This document shows positions 5,418 to 12,102 of a stretch of 12,102 nt of DNA, in pieces. The notes beneath the pieces are model-generated. The model was not told the DNA's origin. It saw nothing but the letters and a program-made list of their open reading frames with translations, and did not search any database. How positions within the stretch are numbered: the first letter of the stretch is position 1; each line of letters opens with the position of its first letter. This DNA comes from DASZUC01 sp035547775. GTDB taxonomy: Bacteria > Patescibacteriota > Saccharimonadia > Saccharimonadales > UBA4665. The stretch covers positions 1 to 12,102 of the forward strand of contig DASZUC010000004.1 in assembly GCA_035547775.1 (NCBI GenBank), read 5' to 3'. Made by a program: the position numbers and the translations under genes.

Positions 5418-6203
5418 TTAATTTTTGCGGGTTTTGCGGACTAAAAAGAAAACACTAGGCCCAAAAAAGAGTGGCGCCAAGGGTCGTTGGACGACGCGTT
5501 CAACACCCAGCATGGCACCGCGCGGAACAAGTTTCTTCAAACCTGGACTGCGCAGATTAGAAACAGATAAAGTACTGACAACTTCGAGACCAGCGTGCTG
5601 TAGCTGACGAATCACCGTGTGCGGATTGTGATTCACAAATGCAATTTCATCTTCAGTACGGTTAGCTGCTGAGCGAATATCAACTGGTTTGACTGGCAAG
5701 CGTTGGCCTTTTGCCAGATGCTTCAAGCGGTTACGGAAGTGTGCGTAATTAGCCACTTCGATAACGGCATAGCCTTCATCGCTCAACACGCGAGCCACTT
5801 CGCTAAATTCAGCTTTCGGGTCTGGCAAGTGGTGCATGACTCGAATCATGGTAATGAGATCCACCGAACCAGGTTTAAATTGCAGATCATCGGCTTGCAT
5901 CAACTCACGCTTCACTTTTGGATAGTCGCGCAAGAAATCGGTCGCCAAGTCGAGCTGTTGCTGACTAGGCTCGGCCAGAACCACTTCATCTGCATATTCA
6001 GCGAGTAGCGGACACAAGCGACCAAAACCACCACCGATGTCGACAGCGCGGCCAAAATGATGACCTTTGAGCATTTTACGCAGTGCTACTTCTTCGGCAG
6101 CGTGTTCATATTCACGCCCCTTCCAATATTGACGATAATTGTGTGATGGATCGTTATATTGATCAGCGCGACGGTGGGCGGAAGCGGTCTTTTGTTTTGC
6201 CAT
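5418..6203 (-). CDS. Class I SAM-dependent methyltransferase (Methyltransf_11/UbiE-like)
   Basis: A 261-aa soluble methyltransferase with an unidentified substrate. The SAM-binding motif I is RAVDIGGGFGRL (52-63), with the acidic strand-2 end at LAEPS (Glu78). The second-site AD pair is in LMQADDL (101-107). Motif IV-like VDLITMIRVMHHLPDPKAEFSEVARVLSDEGYAVIEV (114-150) is the standard Methyltransf_11 pattern with the HHLPDP loop. After the fold a basic C-terminus (160-261) includes NHNPHTVIRQLQHAGL, a typical late helix of this family, and ends in a hydrophobic FFGPSVFFLV stretch and a basic tail. It could act on a lipid, quinone, sugar or small molecule. The ATG at 6203 has no Shine-Dalgarno but a TATACT box 9 nt upstream. 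It starts 29 nt after tyrS ends. Confidence 0.85.
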   Translation of the reverse strand: MAKQKTASAHRRADQYNDPSHNYRQYWKGREYEHAAEEVALRKMLKGHHFGRAVDIGGGFGRLCPLLAEYADEVVLAEPSQQQLDLATDFLRDYPKVKRELMQADDLQFKPGSVDLITMIRVMHHLPDPKAEFSEVARVLSDEGYAVIEVANYAHFRNRLKHLAKGQRLPVKPVDIRSAANRTEDEIAFVNHNPHTVIRQLQHAGLEVVSTLSVSNLRSPGLKKLVPRGAMLGVERVVQRPLAPLFFGPSVFFLVRKTRKN

Positions 6204-6212
6204 AGTACTTTT

Positions 6213-6240
6213 AGTATACCAAGTTCGCTGGCCTAACCAA
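6213..6240 (-). promoter_or_regulatory. Possible promoter of the methyltransferase gene
   Basis: On the minus strand TATACT (6213-6218) lies 9 nt before the ATG, with a weak TTGGTT (6235-6240) 16 bp upstream overlapping the tyrS stop codon. If used, the mRNA would begin about 2-3 nt before the start codon, in line with the missing Shine-Dalgarno. Confidence 0.45.
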
Positions 6241-7480
6241 GCTCAACCAGGGCTGAATCTTTAAACGCTTTACCGCGACGCAGTAGTAGTCGACCGTTCT
6301 GAAAGTCACTTGCCTCGAAGTTCTCGCGCGTTACTCTTTGCCCGTTAATAGATACGGCATTCTCGCTCAGAAAGCGCCGAGCTTCGGTGTTAGAGCTGGC
6401 CAAACCCGACCGAGCCAAGGTTTCAATAATCGACGCAGCCTCCGAGACAGTAACAGCTGGGATTTCTTTCCTCACGGCCTCGAGAGCGTCACCATCCGCA
6501 TCGCCAACATGGGTCTTGCCGGTAAGGTAATTCGTGACATTCTCGGCCACTTTCATCTGGTCTTCACCATGGACAAGGGTAGTAACTTCTTCGGCCAAAC
6601 GAGTTTGAGCGCTCCGCTGACCAGGATTTTCACGGTGAGCGGCCATAATCTGCTCAATTTCTTCTTTAGCCAGCTCGGTGTACACCTTGAGGTAATCTTC
6701 AACACCTTCATCGTCACAATTAATCCAGAACTGGTAAAACTGCGTGGGCGTGGTCTTTGCCGGGTCAAGCCAAACGGCGCCAACCTCGCTTTTGCCAAAT
6801 TTCACACCGGTGGACTTATTAATAATCAGCGGCGCCGTGTAGACATTGGTCTCGGCACCGGTTTTACGACGAATTAAATCAACACCAGCGATGCTATTAC
6901 CCCACTGGTCAGAACCGGCTACCTGGAGCGTTACGCCGTGTTTTTCGTGGAGATATAAGAAGTCATAGGCCTGAATCAGTACGTAGCTAAATTCGGCGTA
7001 GCTAATGCCGGCACCTTCTTCGCCAAGCCGCGTTTGAACAAAATCCCGACCGAGCATTTGACGCATTGGCACGTGCTTACCCACATCGCGCAAGAAATCC
7101 AGATAACCAAAGTCGCGAAACCAGTCAATATTATTAACAATCTGGAGGTCTTGACCTTCAAAGATACGGTGATATTGGCCAACAATACCGTCAACATTCT
7201 TGCCTACTTCTTCGGGAGTTTTGAGGTCACGTTCCTGGGCTTTGCCATCTGGATCCCCAATCAGCCCCGTTGCCCCGCCAACTAATAAGATTGGCTTATG
7301 GCCCCGCTTCATAAACTGTTTGATCATCATCGCCATCGCTAAATGACCCACTGTCATGGAGTCAGCGCTTGGGTCAACACCCCAGTAGAAAGTTATGGGG
7401 TCGCCGTCGAGCACATTAAGATCTTTGTAGGTAGTTTGATTGACGAAGCCGCGCCAAGTCAGTTCTTCAGATAACGTCAT
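6233..7480 (-). CDS. tyrS: Tyrosine-tRNA ligase
   Basis: A 415-aa class I tyrosyl-tRNA synthetase that charges tRNA-Tyr in the cytoplasm. The N-terminal Rossmann domain carries YWGVDPSADSMTVGHL (32-47), the HIGH-motif region, and LVGGATGLIGDPDGK (66-80). Also visible are GSDQWGNS (189-196), the tyrosine-binding region, and the KMSKS-type loop KFGKS (227-231). The C-terminus (about 352-415) is an S4 RNA-binding domain (ARSGLASSNTEARRFLSENAVSINGQRV). The HIGH motif reads TVGH, so the first His is Thr, and the nearby Thr of 'DPTADS' is Ser. The start at 7480 is chosen because homology begins there (MTLSEELTWRGFVNQTT); a frame extending to 7561 adds nothing recognisable. There is no Shine-Dalgarno; a TAAAAT box lies exactly 7 nt upstream. 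Confidence 0.94.
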   Translation of the reverse strand: MTLSEELTWRGFVNQTTYKDLNVLDGDPITFYWGVDPSADSMTVGHLAMAMMIKQFMKRGHKPILLVGGATGLIGDPDGKAQERDLKTPEEVGKNVDGIVGQYHRIFEGQDLQIVNNIDWFRDFGYLDFLRDVGKHVPMRQMLGRDFVQTRLGEEGAGISYAEFSYVLIQAYDFLYLHEKHGVTLQVAGSDQWGNSIAGVDLIRRKTGAETNVYTAPLIINKSTGVKFGKSEVGAVWLDPAKTTPTQFYQFWINCDDEGVEDYLKVYTELAKEEIEQIMAAHRENPGQRSAQTRLAEEVTTLVHGEDQMKVAENVTNYLTGKTHVGDADGDALEAVRKEIPAVTVSEAASIIETLARSGLASSNTEARRFLSENAVSINGQRVTRENFEASDFQNGRLLLRRGKAFKDSALVELG

Positions 7481-7487
7481 GCTTGCT

Positions 7488-7515
7488 ATTTTACAGGGTG
7501 GTTGGCCATGCACAA
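7488..7515 (-). promoter_or_regulatory. Putative leaderless tyrS promoter
   Basis: On the minus strand TAAAAT (7488-7493) lies 7 nt before the tyrS ATG, in the context CCTGTAAAATAGC. The best -35 candidate is a weak TTGTGC (7510-7515) with a 16-bp spacer. The same CTGTAAAATAGC block with the same 7-nt spacing occurs before the short ORF upstream of hisS (position 321-326). A start about 7 nt after the box would place the mRNA end at the ATG. Confidence 0.55.
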
Positions 7516-7532
7516 AACGCGCCGCCGCTGGT

Positions 7533-7554
7533 GGCTGAAAATCGGCTGAAAAAC
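7533..7554. repeat. Tandem 11-bp direct repeat in the divergent tyrS/PBP region
   Basis: GGCTGAAAATC (7533-7543) is followed directly by GGCTGAAAAAC (7544-7554), 10 of 11 matching. The period equals one turn of B-DNA, and the repeat lies about midway between the two divergent promoters. It could be an operator with two half-sites on one face. It could also be chance in a short A-rich segment. Confidence 0.4.
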
Positions 7555-7589
7555 ACCACAAAAAACATAGGCGTTTTTGCTCGTAGGTT

Positions 7590-7598
7590 TGCTATAAT
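7590..7598 (+). promoter_or_regulatory. Extended -10 promoter of the PBP gene
   Basis: TGCTATAAT is a perfect extended -10 element (TG-n-TATAAT). No good -35 is present, which extended -10 promoters tolerate. Transcription should begin near 7604-7606, giving a leader of about 34 nt before the PBP start and only about 5 nt before the small upstream ORF at 7610. Confidence 0.7.
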
Positions 7599-7609
7599 TG
7601 AGGGCAAAT

Positions 7610-7642
7610 ATGTCCAGGAGGGAGACTTACAAGCATCTATGA
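7610..7642 (+). CDS. Putative 10-aa upstream ORF overlapping the PBP start
   Basis: ATG at 7610 opens a 10-codon frame (MSRRETYKHL) whose TGA (7640-7642) overlaps the PBP ATG (7639-7641) as ATGA. Its Arg-Arg codons AGG AGG are the gene's only strong Shine-Dalgarno (AGGAGGG, 7616-7622), which is 16 nt from the PBP ATG, too far for usual spacing. The ORF would be nearly leaderless from the extended -10 promoter. Coupled reinitiation onto the PBP frame is an inference; it may be a chance frame. Confidence 0.35.
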   Translation: MSRRETYKHL

Positions 7643-10600
7643 ATAGCTTGCGCGGACCGGGGCGGAATCGCCCACGACAAACCATCAAAACTCGTAGTGG
7701 CAACACCATTAAACTCAATCGAACCCTGAGCGATCGGATGAAAGCTAGTCGGGCGGCACGGGCCGCTGCCAAGGCAACCTATCTGAGCACACTGCCCAAG
7801 AATCGCTGGAAGCGACTCGCTTACCGCATGCACCCACGACGTTTAGCGGCTTATTGGTTCAGTCGCGAAGGTGCCATCATGGCCCTCAAATTGATTGGTG
7901 TGGCAGTCGTCTTGTGTTTCTTCCTCACCATTGGTCTCTTTGCCTACTTCCGCAAGGATCTACCGAAAATTAAAGACATTGCCGGCGATAACTTAGGCGG
8001 CAGCATTACCTATTACGACCGCACTGGCAAAACCGTGCTCTGGCAAGACTACGACGCCGTGAAGCGCATTCCAGTAGAGAGTGATGAAATCTCTAAATAC
8101 ATGAAAGATGCCACCGTGGCCATTGAAGATAAAGATTTCTTCAAACACGGTGCTTTTGATGTGCGTGGCATTATGCGTGCTGGGTTGCACGACGTATTCG
8201 GTGGTGGTGGCTCTGTTCAAGGTGGTTCAACTATTACCCAGCAGCTCGTGAAGTTAAATGAGGGTTGGACCGATAATCGTACTATTACCAGAAAGGTTAA
8301 GGAGCTAATTCTGGCCGTCGAATTGGAACGAGAATATTCTAAAGACGACATTTTGACTGGCTACCTCAATATTGCACCATACGGTGGCGTGGAATATGGC
8401 GTAGAGACCGCTGCTCGCGACTACTTCCGTACCGATGCCAAAGACTTAACGCTTCCTGAAGCTGCGATGTTGGCGGCTATTCCACAGGCTCCAGGCTATT
8501 ACTCGCCGTATAGCAGCAGCAAGTACAACCAAGCGGTCACCCAGGATACTTTCAACAAGGCGGCCATGCTCAATCGCCAACATTACATTCTCGACCAAAT
8601 GGCTGCCCAAGGCTACATTAGCCAAGCTCAAGCCGATGCTGCCAAGAAGGTGAACGTTTTGGCTCTCGTGCACGAGCAAACGCCAAAATATAACGGCATT
8701 AAGGCTCCCTATTTCGTCTTGGCCGCCAAACAACAACTGGAGCAGACTTTTGGCGCCACCTTGGTGAACCGTGGTGGCTGGAAAGTCATCACCACGCTTG
8801 ACCTGAAAGCCCAAAAACAGGCCGAACAATTAGTTGCTTCTAATTACAACAATGCTGTGTCGCACGGAGCTGACGAAGAAGCCACCGTCGCCGAAAATGT
8901 GCAGACGGGCCAGATTGTAGCCCTGGTCGGTGGAGTCGACTTCAGCAATAAGCAGTACGGTCAAAACAATTACGCGGCCGGCATTAAGATACCGCCAGGC
9001 TCGAGCTTTAAGCCCTATGACTACACCACGCTGATCAACAACAATAATAATGTTGGCGCTGGCTCAGTGATGTACGACAATGTCGGCCCCCTACCCGGCT
9101 ACGCCTGTACTAACCATAGTACGCCGCAAAACGGCGGCAACTGTCTCCAAGACTACGACTTCTATCAGCCCGGTCCAATTACCCTGCGCTACGCTCTTGG
9201 TGGCTCGCGCAACATCCCGGCCGTCAAAGCTATGCTAGAGGCTCAGCCAGGTGTTACGCCATCGGGCAGCACTATTACTCAGGCCGATGTAAACTCCATT
9301 AACAAAGTCATCTCGACTGCTTCCGACATGATGTACAACGTCTACGACCAGCAGCATAACAAGAAGACTTACAATTGCTACTCAGACGAAGCCCTCACCC
9401 AAACCACGCAGTGTTACGACTCCTCGGCCATTGGTGACGGCGCCTACCTGAACCTTGACGACCACGTCAACGGTTTGGCTACGCTCGCTCGCTTAGGTAA
9501 AGCTATCCCGCGCACTTTCATTCTGAAAATTACCGACTCGGCTGGTCACAACGTGGCCATGCCAACTTACCAACCCAAACAAGTTGTCCGTCAAGATGCT
9601 GCCTACATCATCGACAACATGGCTTCCGATCCCAACGCCAGCTACCTGCCTGGTAGCTGTAGCGCCACTACTTGTACGGAGCTGTACCAAGGCGGCTACA
9701 AGTTCCAACGTCACAATGGGTGGGATTTCGCAGTCAAAACCGGTACCACCAACAACGGTTACGACGGCTTGATGACCAGCTGGTCTACCAAATATGCTGT
9801 GGTTAGCTGGGTGGGTAATCACACTCGTCACGTCGAGCTTACCACGGATATGGAGTACCTCACCGAACCACTCACTCGTGGCCTGATGGAGTACTTGCAC
9901 CAAGGCCTGAAACCCGTTAACTGGAAACAGCCAAGTGACATTAAAGTCGCGCCCGCTTTTGTGGTGCGCAACCACATTCACTACGGCGACATTGAGCCCA
10001 GCCCCAGCAACGATATTTACCCTTCCTGGTATGTTGGCGGTAACAAGGCAAACAATACCAAACAAACGTTCGACAAAGTCTCTAATAATCTGGCTACTAG
10101 CTGTACACCGCCACTAGCCCGCCAAACATACGGCAACGCCAATGCCGCGACCTGGAACGTCGATATCTTTAAGGGCGGCATCGCCAATGTGGGCAGTAGC
10201 GGCAACCAGTCCAATTCGACGGCTCAACAGGCTACCGATGACGTCCACAATTGTAACGACAGCCCACCATCCGTTAACAGTCTATTTGTTGGTGGCGCAG
10301 ACATCAGCAATGGCGGCAGTGCTACCTGTAATTTGAAGTGTACTGTGACGGTTACGGTTACCCAAGGCACGCATTCACTGGCTGGTGGCGACTACACCAC
10401 CTCACCAGCTGGCACAGTCAGCGTCAGCTTTGGTGGTCACACCATTAATACTCGATCTATACCAAGTGGTGCTAGCCCCAGTTACTCCTACTCGTTCACC
10501 TATAAACCGTCGAGCTCCACCACCGGTACTTTGAGCGCTCGAGTTGTCGACAGCGTCCTCTATTCCGGTACAGCCAGCGGCAGCCTGAAAGCCACTGCTC

Positions 10601-10857
10601 CGCAACCACTGACACTCAATGTCAAACCAGACTTTAACGGCCAGCCTTTTGACGCTCAATTCACCTGGAACAATGTCACCGGAGCCACTAGCTACACCCT
10701 GTGTGTCACCGACACCAATACCAACACTCAGAACTGCACCACTCAATCGTCAGGTGATGTCATCTCTGGTCTTGTGCCTGGCGATAAGTACAGTGCCAAG
10801 GTCACGGCCAACGATCCGAACGCCACGATGTCCAAGAATGCTACTTGGACCCAATGA
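7639..10857 (+). CDS. Class A penicillin-binding protein (bifunctional transglycosylase/transpeptidase) with C-terminal Ig/FN3-like domains
   Basis: A 1072-aa membrane-anchored enzyme that polymerises and cross-links peptidoglycan outside the membrane. A long basic cytoplasmic tail (1-76) is followed by one membrane span (about 80-104, ALKLIGVAVVLCFFLTIGLFAYF). The GT51 domain (about 120-290) has EDKDF (163-167, catalytic Glu163), GGSTITQQLVK (196-206 region) and RKVKELILAVELER (218-231). The transpeptidase (about 410-760) has SSFK (455-458, nucleophile Ser455), SRN (523-525) and KTGT (700-703). The tail (about 877-1072) holds two beta-rich domains, the last FN3-like (FTWNNVTGATSYTLCV). Twelve extracellular cysteines fall in close pairs. 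It is longer than typical class A PBPs because of the tail. The start at 7639 is supported by the only in-frame ATG near AGGAGGG; a frame reaching back to 7483 would cover the promoter. Confidence 0.93.
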   Translation: MNSLRGPGRNRPRQTIKTRSGNTIKLNRTLSDRMKASRAARAAAKATYLSTLPKNRWKRLAYRMHPRRLAAYWFSREGAIMALKLIGVAVVLCFFLTIGLFAYFRKDLPKIKDIAGDNLGGSITYYDRTGKTVLWQDYDAVKRIPVESDEISKYMKDATVAIEDKDFFKHGAFDVRGIMRAGLHDVFGGGGSVQGGSTITQQLVKLNEGWTDNRTITRKVKELILAVELEREYSKDDILTGYLNIAPYGGVEYGVETAARDYFRTDAKDLTLPEAAMLAAIPQAPGYYSPYSSSKYNQAVTQDTFNKAAMLNRQHYILDQMAAQGYISQAQADAAKKVNVLALVHEQTPKYNGIKAPYFVLAAKQQLEQTFGATLVNRGGWKVITTLDLKAQKQAEQLVASNYNNAVSHGADEEATVAENVQTGQIVALVGGVDFSNKQYGQNNYAAGIKIPPGSSFKPYDYTTLINNNNNVGAGSVMYDNVGPLPGYACTNHSTPQNGGNCLQDYDFYQPGPITLRYALGGSRNIPAVKAMLEAQPGVTPSGSTITQADVNSINKVISTASDMMYNVYDQQHNKKTYNCYSDEALTQTTQCYDSSAIGDGAYLNLDDHVNGLATLARLGKAIPRTFILKITDSAGHNVAMPTYQPKQVVRQDAAYIIDNMASDPNASYLPGSCSATTCTELYQGGYKFQRHNGWDFAVKTGTTNNGYDGLMTSWSTKYAVVSWVGNHTRHVELTTDMEYLTEPLTRGLMEYLHQGLKPVNWKQPSDIKVAPAFVVRNHIHYGDIEPSPSNDIYPSWYVGGNKANNTKQTFDKVSNNLATSCTPPLARQTYGNANAATWNVDIFKGGIANVGSSGNQSNSTAQQATDDVHNCNDSPPSVNSLFVGGADISNGGSATCNLKCTVTVTVTQGTHSLAGGDYTTSPAGTVSVSFGGHTINTRSIPSGASPSYSYSFTYKPSSSTTGTLSARVVDSVLYSGTASGSLKATAPQPLTLNVKPDFNGQPFDAQFTWNNVTGATSYTLCVTDTNTNTQNCTTQSSGDVISGLVPGDKYSAKVTANDPNATMSKNATWTQ

Positions 10858-10914
10858 AGGAATAGGCAGCCGCCCGTCTCGCCGGGTCACGGCAACCACC
10901 ACCACTAGTGAAGG
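10858..10914. other. Convergent gap between the PBP and radA genes
   Basis: This 57-bp gap between two converging stops holds an imperfect GC-rich hairpin: GCCG (10869-10872) with CGGC (10890-10893), and CCCG (10873-10876) with CGGG (10883-10886). It has no T tract on either strand, so it is at best a poor terminator. A palindrome CACTAGTG lies at 10903-10910. I see no gene here. Confidence 0.4.
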
Positions 10915-12102
10915 TTAGTCTTTCGATAAAAATTGATTGAGCGCGCTGCGGACATCGCTGACACCATGCAAGCCGGCTGGAGCCTTGCCCTTGCCTTTTT
11001 GCACGGGGCCAATAGCCGCTTCGAAGCCCAGCTTTTTGGCTTCAGCCAGACGTTTCTCAACATAAGGCACATGGCGAACTTCACCAGACAGACCTACTTC
11101 ACCGAAAACCACCGCATTTTGTTTCAGCTGAAGCCCTTTAGCGGCCGAACCAATTGCTAAACAGATCGCTAGATCGGCTGCCGGTTCACGAATCTGCATA
11201 CCACCCACGATGTTGATATATATATCTTGCTCGGCTAATTTCAGCTTGGTACGCCGCTCGAGCATGGCCACTAACAGATTAAGACGATTGAGATCAAAAC
11301 CGCTGGCGGCCCGTTTGGGATAGCCATAACTGGTGCGGTTAACCAGAGCCTGCACTTCCACCAATAGCGGACGCGTGCCTTCGAGCGTTGCCAAAACAAT
11401 CGAGCCGTCACTCACCTGGCGCTCGGCTAACAGCGCAGCTGATGGATTATCTACCGGCTGTAAACCCTCATTCACCATCTCAAAAATGCCGGCTTCAGAT
11501 GTACTGCCAAAGCGATTCTTAATTGCCCTGAGTAGCTTAAAGCCACCGTAGCGGTCACCCTCAAGCTGCAAAACGACGTCTACCACATGCTCCAGCACTT
11601 TCGGACCAGCAATCGAACCTTCTTTGGTAACGTGACCAACCAAAATAACTGCTGTATTGCTCTGCTTGGCGGCTATGGTAATCAACTGCGTACTGTTGGT
11701 AATTTGCGATACGGTGCCAGGAGCTGAAGCAATAGCAGCACAGGTCAACGTTTGGATTGAGTCAATAATTACCAGTTTGTAGGCGCCGCCCAAAATGGTC
11801 GCCGCCACATCATCTGCCGAGGTGCTGGTGGCCAATTGCAGTTCTGAGCTCAGCGTCCCCAGACGTTCGGCACGCAGCCCTACTTGATGGGCTGATTCCT
11901 CGCCACTCACATACAGCACCGGCACATTACCCGCCACGGCGTGCGCAACTTGCAACAACAGCGTACTTTTACCAATGCCAGGCTGGCCCGCCAACAAATT
12001 AATACTACCGGCCACAATACCGCCGCCAAAGACGTCGTCAACCTCTGGCATACCCGTTACCAAACGCGGCTGATCACTGGCTACAGACTTGGCAACCGAC
12101 TG
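10915..12102 (-). CDS. radA: DNA repair protein RadA/Sms, C-terminal part (5' end off the right edge)
   Basis: A RecA-like ATPase with a Lon-like C-terminal domain that acts in recombination and branch migration of recombination intermediates. The last 395 residues are present; the N-terminal zinc-finger lies outside the window. The frame stays open to the edge, and the codon at 12063 often taken as a start is TTG inside the protein (sequence continues SVASDQPRLVTGMPEVDDVFGGG upstream and downstream). Visible motifs, numbered from the edge: VFGGGIVAGSINLLAGQPGIGKSTLL, Walker A GQPGIGKST (39-47), VLYVSGEES (62-70), a hydrophobic strand ending in Asp (KLVIIDSIQT, Walker B), the RadA signature KNRFGS (195-200), and the Lon-like INIVGGMQIREPAADLAI (296-313) with GEVGLSGEVR. 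The stop TAA at 10915 converges on the PBP gene. Confidence 0.95.
   Translation of the reverse strand, partial: QSVAKSVASDQPRLVTGMPEVDDVFGGGIVAGSINLLAGQPGIGKSTLLLQVAHAVAGNVPVLYVSGEESAHQVGLRAERLGTLSSELQLATSTSADDVAATILGGAYKLVIIDSIQTLTCAAIASAPGTVSQITNSTQLITIAAKQSNTAVILVGHVTKEGSIAGPKVLEHVVDVVLQLEGDRYGGFKLLRAIKNRFGSTSEAGIFEMVNEGLQPVDNPSAALLAERQVSDGSIVLATLEGTRPLLVEVQALVNRTSYGYPKRAASGFDLNRLNLLVAMLERRTKLKLAEQDIYINIVGGMQIREPAADLAICLAIGSAAKGLQLKQNAVVFGEVGLSGEVRHVPYVEKRLAEAKKLGFEAAIGPVQKGKGKAPAGLHGVSDVRSALNQFLSKD

Noticed and set aside
9493..10065. 190-codon minus-strand frame inside the PBP gene
   Set aside because: It is antisense to well-supported transpeptidase coding sequence (KTG region) and shows no family motif or start signal.
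1..12102. CRISPR array, insertion sequence or prophage
   Set aside because: No regularly spaced direct repeats, transposase, integrase or phage structural gene is present; the region is ordinary chromosomal housekeeping content.

Overview
The window looks like part of a Candidatus Patescibacteria (CPR) chromosome, quite possibly Saccharibacteria. I infer this from the small conserved housekeeping genes, short intergenic gaps, tRNAs with encoded CCA ends and UGA used as a normal stop. The sequence alone cannot fix the lineage. Nearly everything is on the minus strand; the exception is one large penicillin-binding protein gene on the plus strand.

Layout, left to right: the 5' end of hisS (1-169, minus), with its own promoter and an intrinsic terminator just upstream. 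Beyond that lie a short putative leader ORF with a strong promoter, an alpha/beta hydrolase, and an unrecognised 106-aa ORF. Next come tRNA-Ala(CGC), a 242-bp spacer packed with stem-loops, and tRNA-Leu(UAG). Then follow rsmD, a Zn-dependent phospholipase C/P1-nuclease-like protein, recG, a small coiled-coil protein, a class I methyltransferase and tyrS. At 7481-7638 a divergent promoter region separates tyrS from a plus-strand class A PBP (7639-10857). That gene converges on radA, whose 5' end leaves the window at 12102.

The genes are mostly core functions: tRNA charging (hisS, tyrS), tRNAs, ribosome modification (rsmD), DNA repair and recombination (recG, radA) and peptidoglycan synthesis (PBP). 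The recG-to-rsmD block is tightly packed (a TAA-ATG abutment and an ATGA overlap), and rsmD is followed within 24 bp by tRNA-Leu. The only convincing intrinsic terminator on the minus strand is at 210-235, so a long mixed mRNA/tRNA transcript is possible.

The most interesting signals are non-coding. (1) Genes heading likely transcription units (tyrS, the methyltransferase, recG and the short ORF before hisS) have a -10 box only 7-9 nt before the start codon and no Shine-Dalgarno, which suggests leaderless mRNAs. Genes inside operons often do have Shine-Dalgarno sequences. (2) A promoter, an 18-codon ORF and a terminator sit directly ahead of hisS, resembling a leader/attenuator. (3) A 10-codon ORF overlaps the PBP start by ATGA and contains an AGGAGGG inside it. 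(4) Consecutive stem-loops with related sequence fill the gap between the two tRNAs. Among the proteins, the PLC/P1-like protein with a nearly complete metal-ligand set and no signal peptide is the most unusual.
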